Positions 57,013-64,000 of a stretch of DNA of 64,000 nucleotides are shown piece after piece. Every line of letters starts with the position of its first letter. Position 1 is the stretch's first letter. The stretch lies in NCBI GenBank assembly GCA_050084985.1, contig JBITNC010000001.1, positions 78,430,001-78,494,000 of the forward strand. Reading direction: 5' to 3'. The notes below the pieces were generated by a model. The model was not told where the DNA came from. It ran no database searches and saw only the letters and a program-made list of their open reading frames with translations. The position numbers were made by a program, and so were the translations under genes. This DNA is from Nageia nagi (lineage: Eukaryota; Pinophyta).

Positions 57013-58080
57013 TGTGTTAAGAAAGGACTTGCCACCTTGATGAAAGGATCAGTAAAGGATGACCTTTATATTGTGGATCAAGTAACTTCAAAGATTTGTC
57101 TTGCTGCAAATGTTTATTCAAAGGGTAATCTTTGGCATCAATGATTAGGGCACCTTAACCACAAGAGTATTCAAGATATGAAAAATCAAGAACTTGTGGA
57201 AGGTTTACCTAATATTTCACCCATAATTGGCCTCTGTGAAAGGTGCATTCTAGGAAAGATGAATAGGCAAAAGTTTGAAAAAGATAAGGCAACTCAGGCT
57301 ACTCATCCTCTTCAACTTGTGCATTCAGATTCGATGGGTCTGTTTTAGACTAAGTCTCTAGGGGGAGCTTCTTATGTTCTGAACTTCATTGATGACTTCA
57401 ATAGGATGACATTTGGTTATCTACTTGAGCACAAGGATCAAACTTTTGATAGGTTTAAAGACTTCAAGGCTCTTGTTGAAAATCAAACTGATTTTAAGAT
57501 CAAGATGCTGAGATCTGATAATGGGGGTGAGTATAATAGCAATGAGTTTAATGACTATTGTGTTAAACATGGGATCAAATGGTAATTCACAATCCCTTAC
57601 ACCCTCAACAAAATGGAGTTGTTGAAAGGAAGAATCAAACCATTATGGAAATGGTAAGGTGCATGTTGGGTAACCTTCCTAATTTCTTATGGGGTGAAGC
57701 TATTCACACTACTATTCACACCCTAAATAGGTGTCCTACTAAAGCAGTTGAAGGTAAAACTTTGTATGAAGCATGGATAGGAAAGAAACCTAACATCTCA
57801 CACTTTAGGGTCTTCAATTGTGATACATTTTCCTTCATTACCTTAGAGAAAAGAAAGAAGTTGGATAAAAGATCAAAAAAATGCATCTTTGTAGGGTATG
57901 ATAATCAGCATAGAGGTTATAGGCTCTACTCCTCATCCCATAAAATAGTCTTTGTTTCTAGGGATGTCAAGTTGAATGAACTTCCTAAGGATACAACCTC
58001 TCATGCTAAGGTGTCTAATTTAGATGATTCTTCACCTGCACCTAACTAGTTGGATGATAATGTATGGAAGTCACCATAAG
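57013..58080 (+). pseudogene. Integrase of copia element 3
   Basis: GHLNHKSIQDMKNQELVEGL and CERCILGKM (zinc region), HSDSMGLF, a TAG, then FIDDFNRMTFGYLLEHKDQ and MLRSDNGGEYNSNEFNDYC, where the second catalytic aspartate is kept, unlike in elements 1 and 2. After a frame change comes NGVVERKNQTIMEMVRCMLG. It continues to KLDKRSKKCIFVGYDNQHRG. It contains at least three stops. Confidence 0.95.
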
Positions 58081-59105
58081 AGCAAAATTCTCCAGCTCAG
58101 AGAATTACAAGGAGTATGACCTTGAATAAATCTTTATTTGCCAAAATTGATAATATGAATGAGCCATCAACCTTCAAAGAAGCTTCCAAGCAAGAGTGTT
58201 GGATGGAAGCTATGAAAGTTGAGTATGAGGTGCTCATGAAAAATGAAACTTGGGATTTGGTTCCTTATCTCAATGAGAAAAATGTGATTGGAAATAAATG
58301 GATATACAAGGTCAAGTACAATTTTGATGGAGAAATTAAAAAATATAAAGCAAGGTTAGTGGCCAAAGGATTCACTTAGAAATATGGTATTGATTATGAG
58401 GAAACCTTTGCTCCTATGGCCAAGATGCCTATTGTCAGGATAATCCTTGCTCTTTCTATAGCTCAAGGGTGGAAAGTTTTTGAAATTGATGTCAAGAGTG
58501 CATTTCTCAATGGTGACTTAGATGTAGAAATCTACATGAATCAACCATAAGGATTTATTCCAGAAGGTAAAGAGTCTCTTGTGTGCAAGCTAAAGAAGTC
58601 ATTGTATGGACTTAAGCAAGCACCTAGAGAATGGTACAAGAAAATTTTAAGATTCTTTGCAGATATTGGTTTTTCCAAGTGCTTCTCTGACTCAGATCTC
58701 TATGTACTCAATCAAGGAAAATATGTGGTCTTAATTCTCCTTTATGTGGATGATCTTCTCATAATTGGCAATAATATTGAAATCATCTAAGAGTGCATAT
58801 CCAAACTGAAGGCAACATTTAAAATGACTGATCTAGGTCTATTGCATTACTATCTTGGGATGTAAGTATACCAACACAAAGATTGTACTTATCTTAGTCA
58901 ATCTAAGTATATATTATACATCTTGTAAAAGTTTGGAATGAAGGAGTGTAGATATGCTGCAATACCTATTTCTCCTAGAATCGTTGTATCTCTAAGCTTA
59001 GATTCTCAGTTAGCTGATGTTATAGCATATAGGCAATTGATTGGTAGTCTTCTGTATCTGATTATCTCTCAACCTAATATTACCTTTGTAGTGAATCTGA
59101 TGGCA
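58081..59105 (+). pseudogene. Reverse transcriptase of copia element 3
   Basis: NETWDLVPYLNEKNVIGNKW, KARLVAKGFT, a TAG at 58377-58379, then YGIDYEETFAPMAKMPIVRI, EIDVKSAFLNGDLDVEIYMN, KKSLYGLKQAPREWYK and LLYVDDLLIIGNN. The active site is intact. The TAG occupies the same codon as in elements 1 and 2. Further stops at about 58548, 58788, 58862 and 58927 are private to this copy. Confidence 0.95.
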
Positions 59106-59708
59106 TGATTCATGCAAAAACCATATGTTGAGCACCTTAATGCTATTAAGCAAATCTTGAGGTATGTGGCAGGGATAAAGGATCTTGCTCTTAAGTATTC
59201 CAAAGTGCCCTCAATTATTCTCTCTAGGTTCTTAGATTTTGATTATGGGGGAGATAAAGATGATATAAAATCAACCTCTACATATGTGTTTAGCATTGGT
59301 TCAGGTGCTATCTCTTGGGCTTCTAAGAAGCAACCTATTGTGACTCTTTCTACCATTGAAGCTGAATATCAAGCCATGTCTATTGCCACCCAAGAAGCTA
59401 TTTGGCTGAGGCATCTTCTAAATGAAATTAGGTATAAGCAAAATGGCCCATCTCTTATTTCTTCAGATAATCAATTGGCTATCTTTTTGGCTAAGAATCC
59501 TATGTTCCATTAGAGAACCAAACATGTGGAAATCCAAGCCCATTTTATCAGGGAGAAGGTTCTAGATGACATCATACACTTGGAGTATTTTCCATCTACT
59601 AAAAACTCCACTGATTTATTCACCAAGCTCCTTCCTGAAGCTCAGTTTAGCAAGCTTAGGGATTCTCTCAGGTTGGTGAAGTTGCCCTTAAGGGGGAGTG
59701 AAGTTTGA
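59106..59708 (+). pseudogene. RNase H of copia element 3
   Basis: It begins after the shared TGA (59106-59108) with MQKPYVEHLNAIKQILRYV and has DFDYGGDKDDIKSTSTYVF, GAISWASKKQPIVTLSTIEA, EYQAMSIATQEAIWLRHLL, SSDNQLAIFLA and TKHVEIQAHFIREKV (here KHVEIQAHF follows a TAG at about 59512). It ends RGSEV at 59708. The catalytic residues are kept. Confidence 0.95.
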
Positions 59709-59784
59709 ACTTTTGTTAGTGATGATAACTTCACCTCTAAGAGGCTCTTTTATTGTTGTTATATAGTGTGTGTTGATTATGATA

Positions 59785-60247
59785 TACCTCCATGGTAAGT
59801 TTTCTCTACATGACAAACTTGTTGTACATTTTTATACCTCCATGGTAAGTTTGCTCTATGTGACAAACTTATTGTACATTTTATACCTCCGTGGTAAGTT
59901 TGCTCTACGTGACAAACTTGTTGTACATTTTTATACTTCCATGGTAAGTTTGCTCTACATGACAAACTTGTTGTGCATTTTATACCTTCATGGTGAGTTT
60001 TCTCTGCATGATAAACTTATTGTACATTTTTATACCTCCATGGTAAGTTTGCTCTACGTGACAAACTTGTTGTACATTTTATACCTCCGTGGTAAGTTTG
60101 CTCTACATGAGAAACTTGTTGTACAATTTTTTGAGCATATAATTAATATACCTCCATGGTAAGTTCGCTCTGTGTGAGGAACTTGTTATACATTTTATAC
60201 CTCCATGGTGAGTTTGCTCTATGTGAGAAACTCATTGTACAATTTTT
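59785..60247 (+). repeat. Tandem hairpin array, nine units (element 3)
   Basis: Units start at 59785, 59835, 59884, 59934, 59983, 60033, 60082, 60149 and 60198. The spacing alternates 50 and 49 bases, then 67 and 49. Each unit has TACCTCC, then GGTRAGTT and an inverted complement about ten bases later. The commonest form pairs AAGTTTG with CAAACTT. Unit 8 pairs AAGTTC with GAACTT, unit 9 GAGTTT with AAACTC. The alternating spacing shows expansion of a 99-base double unit. A 130-codon frame (59770-60162) through it is a by-product of 99 being a multiple of three. Confidence 0.95.
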
Positions 60248-60714
60248 ATGCTCTATTAATAATCAACACATGTCTATATACAATAGGTGACTATGAGTGA
60301 TGGCTTGGCATCTCCGTGATGACTTATAGTGCACCATTGATTAGTTATTTATAAGATGGCATTATTTTATTCTCTTATTTGAATATATGATGCATCTAAC
60401 TAATTTTGTTCATGAGTTGCTTGTAGCATGTAGGATCTTCTTTAGAAATGCAGGTTACTCACCTTGTGTAAGCAAGCTCATGGAGACTCACATGTCAGCA
60501 TAAAGTTAATTGACTACTATGTACAGTGAAACCAGTGGTGGTTAATGATTGTATTGTAAACCATTTTGTCAAATGGTAATGTAGTGAGTCTCATACTAGT
60601 TCTCAAAAAGATTCTCAAATATGTAAATGTTCTCATCTCCACTTGTATCTCTATGGAGGAGAACTCTCTCTTACTCTCTCTCTTCTCTCTTCTACGCTCT
60701 ATCCCAATATTGCA

Positions 60715-60725
60715 TTAAGGGGGAG
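60715..60725 (+). other. Polypurine tract of element 3
   Basis: TTAAGGGGGAG directly before TGTTAG, identical to element 1. Confidence 0.9.
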
Positions 60726-61204
60726 TGTTAGAATTTGTAATGAAATATTGTGAATATCTAAACTCCTTGTAAATTCAATTAATCACTTAAAGGATATGTA
60801 GATACCTTAAGGGATTAATTGAATTCTTTATTATGTGTGAAATTTGACCTTACCATGGGGTTAGTTGGTAGGTTAAACTTAGGTCATACATTTATTGTAA
60901 CCCTAACCTTACCCTTGGGTTAAAGGGAGGTTAGGGAGGTGCTCTCAAGCTATAAATAGAGGGCCTCTCCTCTTGTAACATAACTAAGTTTTTGGAGTAA
61001 GATTACTCTACTAGTTTGTGTAGGAGAGGAAGAGAATTGTAGTAAGAGGTGCATAGATTGAGAATAGAGAACTAGTTGTGGATGTACTCCCAAGGAGGGA
61101 GGAACCACATTATATTTGTGTTATCTTGTGTGAATGTTGTTATGTTGAATGATTGAGTTTCCTAGTCTTGGACCTTGAGGATTAGTGTAGTCCTAATTCC
61201 TTCA
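60726..61204 (+). repeat. 3' LTR of element 3
   Basis: 479 bp. It ends TTCCTTCA and is followed by the duplication CTTTT. Confidence 0.95.
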
Positions 61205-61209
61205 CTTTT

Positions 61210-62344
61210 AACCCTAATATAGATAGGAATTGGTCTATAATTTAGATATTGAGAAAAAAACCCAATGAATGCACTCTCCCACCACTTTCTACTCTTTCAA
61301 AAACCTTACTATTGCACAAAATGGAGAACACAACCAAACCAAACCCCTGAGGTTGCATTATACTTATCAATAGTAGAAAGGTCCATTTTTGGCACACTCA
61401 ATAAGACTTAACCTAAATTCCATATTTATTAGGCATGTAAAGGAAAAATAGCTATGTTTGGGAAGCTATAACTAAGTTCTTTTAAAGATTATAAGGTTTT
61501 TCTTACCTTATTGGTGACTTTGCTATAAACTAGTCAATATTTTGAACCCTAGCACTTCTAGAAGGTAGACTTACTAGAAGTATTACCAAAAATTCCTTAA
61601 TATAGCCTAGATTTCAAGAACTATTAGTTCCTCATAGGAGGAACAAGCAAAATATTTCTCAAACCTTATCTCCTTAAGTTCCCTTGAGAGCTATCCCATT
61701 AACAACCATATTTTATTTTGCCCCAAAAAATCCTTTACTTGATACTAGTGGTCCAAACATGGCCCAACCTACTCTTGTTGATTTCCCTACTTGGAATAAT
61801 GTCCATCCTTTGGTTATCCCTACTAATTCCTTAGCTATTCCCCAAGAAACTTTTAATGTTTTTCCAAAACATGATGGCTTTGGAAAGACACCATATGAAC
61901 ACTATTAGGATATCTCTCTTTTGGATTTAAGTTTTGATATTATTGATGAAATGATGATTACTAGATTACTATCCCATTATTTTGAAGGTAAAGCAACTAA
62001 ATGGTTTATAACTCTCACCCCCAAATCTATAAATACATGGGGAGAGTTATTCCAAGCCTTTAAAAAAAAAATTGTTATAGATGATGATGATAGGATCTTT
62101 CTAAGCTTTATAGCATGTATTAAAAGGCACCTAGATGAGTCTATTGATGATTTCAACATAAGATTTGAGAAAAAATGGAAGTCTATTCTAGTAAGGATTG
62201 GACTGATAAATGTACAAGCCTTGGTATACTATAGAAAAACTTTCCTCCTTGATCTCAATATGCTTATCATCATATCTGGAGATAGTTTCCCCGATGTATA
62301 ACATATGGTTAAAACTTATGAATATATTTTAGTATCCTCTAGAA
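61210..62344 (+). pseudogene. Gypsy gag fragment (element H)
   Basis: From about 61684 the plus strand reads SGPNMAQPTLVDFPTWNNVH, later FPKHDGFGKTPYEHY, a stop, then LSHYFEGKATKWFITLTPKS, INTWGELFQAFKKK and DESIDDFNIRFEKKWKSIL. This is the gag domain of plant gypsy elements (..L.......A..W...L....I.TW.......F). It would be the capsid protein. It is cut at 62344 by the LTR of copia element I. The part before 61684 has no clear coding. No LTR of H is proven. Confidence 0.8.
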
Positions 62345-62852
62345 TGTTGGAATGTATAATGCATTATTGTAAAGTTTGTATTAAATATTTTATGTAAATT
62401 CACTAATACTTAAGAGTATCATTTGATACCTTAAGTATTTAAGTGAATATGATAATGTAACTTGTCCTACACTCCATGCCATGAGCATGCCCCTTGGGTA
62501 AAAGGATGTGCATGTCATGTTTTTGTACATTGGATAAAAGGGTGATCTAAAGAAGGATTTTGGCCTATAAATAGAAGGCTTCCTCTTTTTGATCACACAC
62601 CAAAAATTGTGGAGTAAAGTTATGCTATAGGATAGAAGTGTAGGAGTTGAGATTAGGAGAATTGTAAGAGAGTTGTATTTGTGATTGAAGTAAAGATCTA
62701 GTTAGTGGATGTACTCCTAGTTGGAGGAACCATTTTACATCTTGAGTTACTTTATGAGATTTTCTTATTTGTGAGATTGTTAGATGTTAATTTGAGAGTT
62801 TTCATATGATCTTGGTAGATTAAGAATTATCTTGTTAGTGTTAGTTCCTTCA
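62345..62852 (+). repeat. 5' LTR of copia element I
   Basis: It begins TGTTGGAATG and ends TTCCTTCA. TATAAATA is at 62566-62573. The dyad is at 62399-62447. It aligns with both LTRs of element 2. Confidence 0.9.
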
Positions 62853-62854
62853 AA

Positions 62855-62867
62855 TTGGTATCAAATC
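62855..62867 (+). other. Primer binding site of element I
   Basis: TTGGTATCAAATC, two bases after the LTR, close to TTGGTATCAGAGC (initiator tRNA-Met). Confidence 0.8.
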
Positions 62868-63559
62868 TCCTTGAAGGCTCCTCTTCACATCCTTGATGTT
62901 AAGGTTCTATATCTTCATCTTGGAGGTCCTCATTCTTTATCCTTCACTCCAATGAGAGGTAAAAGTGATTCAAGGTATAATCTTACTTCACTATATCTTG
63001 ATTTAATTAACATAGCAATATATTTTTTGATGCATACTAACATGTACTATTGTTAGTTTCCTATCATATTGGTATAATTTTGCATATGCTTCATTATCTT
63101 TGAAGGTTTAATTGTCAATAGTTGAGTAAAAAAAATTATATATATAGTAATATTTTTTCCTTCAAATTTGCATGCAAATAACATGTCTTACTACTAGTTG
63201 CAATTTTTGCCTATTATATTGCTATAATTTTGCATATCCTTAATTTATTTTAAGTTTTATTTCCTTTTTTTTCTTTTCTTTTTTTTTTATGTATATCATA
63301 ATTTTTGAGTAAACTATATACGTTTCTTAAAAATTTATATGCAAAATTTCAATGAAAACCTTATATTTTTTGTTAGCCTTAATTATTTTATCAAAATAGT
63401 TGTCTTATACATTTTTTTTCAACTATTTTTGATATTAACAAAAAAAATTGAGTGAGGTTGCATTCCAACAACTAAAAAAAAATGCCTCTTTTTTAAATTA
63501 AGAGGAAAGTATTTATTTATATATTATTATTTTTTTACTCAAATCCCTAAAAAAAAAAC
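62868..63559 (+). other. AT-rich leader of element I, no gene
   Basis: Long A and T runs, as in the leaders of elements 1 and 2. No coding sequence is seen. Confidence 0.6.
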
Positions 63560-63693
63560 TAGCCACTCATGGCCCTATTATTGGTAGCTTTGCCACTTGT
63601 GGCCCTACCACTACTAGCTTTGCTACTCATAGCCCTATTATTGGTAGCTTTGCTACTCATGACCCTACTGTTGGTGGCTTTGCTACTTGTAGC
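63560..63693 (+). repeat. 30-bp tandem repeat in the leader of element I
   Basis: About four and a half units of GCTTTGCTACTCATAGCCCT followed by ATTATTGGTA, 30 bp each, with the phrase CTCATGGCCCT also seen in element 2 (about 20717). They start the C-rich island that continues to about 63870. Confidence 0.75.
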
Positions 63694-64000
63694 CTATTGC
63701 TAGCACTATGCCATTGGTAGGCCCCATTGTCATGATCATCACACAACAACCTACCATTGCAATCATCAACTGATAGCCTCACTCCATAGCCAAATTTGAC
63801 CTATGGCCTTTCTCCATCCAAAACCATTACCTCTCTGCAACTCACCAACTCTTGCATTGCTTCTTTTCTCTCCAAAACATGTGCTATCTCTTATTAAATG
63901 ATTTTCCCTTTCCTTACATTTAAGTTCTTAAGGTAGCTTGCATGCTTCCTTTTTTTTGGAGGGGGCTCTCTCTTTCAATGAATAAGTTGGTGCATTAACT

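Larger units (their letters stand above)
54660..61204 (+). mobile_element. Copia element 3 with both LTRs
   Basis: LTRs 54660-55138 and 60726-61204 (479 bp each) differ at seven positions, two of them at the inner end of the 5' LTR. The duplication CTTTT is perfect (54655-54659 and 61205-61209). LTR and gag-pol belong to the same subfamily as element 1. The leader is only about 660 bases: the primer binding site and about 2.2 kb present in element 1 are missing. Gag-pol has many stops, most explained by C-to-T change. Confidence 0.95.
62345..64000 (+). mobile_element. Copia element I, 5' end only
   Basis: It starts with a 508-bp LTR of the same subfamily as element 2, followed by primer binding site, AT-rich leader and a C-rich island. 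It runs off the window before gag. The left flank is TAGAA. The matching duplication is outside the window. It interrupts the gag of H. Confidence 0.88.

Noticed and set aside
59770-60162. 130-codon reading frame with a 33-residue repeat
   Set aside because: It stays open only because the double unit is 99 bases. Elements 1 and 2 do not keep the frame.
59785-60247. CRISPR-like array of 49-50 bp units
   Set aside because: Units are repeated over their whole length without unique spacers, lie in the 3' region of a plant retrotransposon and recur in two other copies.
1-64000. tRNA, rRNA or intact host genes
   Set aside because: Scanning by eye showed none. The only tRNA-related sequences are primer binding sites.

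Overview
The window looks like nuclear DNA from a large, AT-rich seed-plant genome. A gymnosperm is my best guess, because of the many old LTR retrotransposons, the decayed gypsy (Ty3) families and the absence of any intact host gene. This placement is inference. Almost every recognisable base belongs to Ty1/copia or Ty3/gypsy elements, and none has an intact polyprotein. The only trace of a cellular protein-coding gene is a pentatricopeptide-repeat (PPR) fragment inside one retrotransposon.

Layout, left to right. 1-334: minus-strand copia gag, followed by its probable LTR (about 398 to 3240). 3330-6640: minus-strand gypsy pol (integrase, archaeal-type RNase H, RNase H, reverse transcriptase). 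About 7950-52900: decayed plus-strand gypsy element E, the host of a nest. Gypsy element D (8968-42121, duplication ATATT) sits in the gag of E. Copia element C (10407-35457, minus, AGTTT) sits in the gag of D. Copia element 1 (10430-19034, minus, ACTGA) and copia element 2 (19436-28065, plus, AAAAT) both sit in one LTR of C. A second insertion in E, chromovirus F (46291-52294, minus), splits the integrase of E. Then come an LTR- or leader-like stretch, copia element 3 (54660-61204, plus, CTTTT), the gag of another gypsy element (H), and copia element I, whose 5' LTR (62345-62852) splits the gag of H and whose body runs off the end.

Elements 1, 2, 3 and I form one copia group with two LTR subfamilies. 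They share several non-coding features not explained by gag-pol. (a) Between the pol stop and the polypurine tract lies a tandem array of 49-50 bp hairpins, each holding a GTRAGT splice-donor-like core, with paired arm changes. (b) A GTGA-loop hairpin lies in the leader upstream of gag. (c) The LTR carries a large dyad whose two arms have changed together. (d) A GC-richer, sequence-variable leader island holds PPR gene remnants in element 1. (e) Two stop codons (TAG in RT, TGA before RNase H) occupy the same codons in all three copies that reach them. These are the best candidates for an undescribed system.

Relative ages by eye: element 1 is youngest (4 differences between 489-bp LTRs), element 3 is next (7 in 479), and element 2, F and C are clearly older. 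All sequence comparisons were done by eye.
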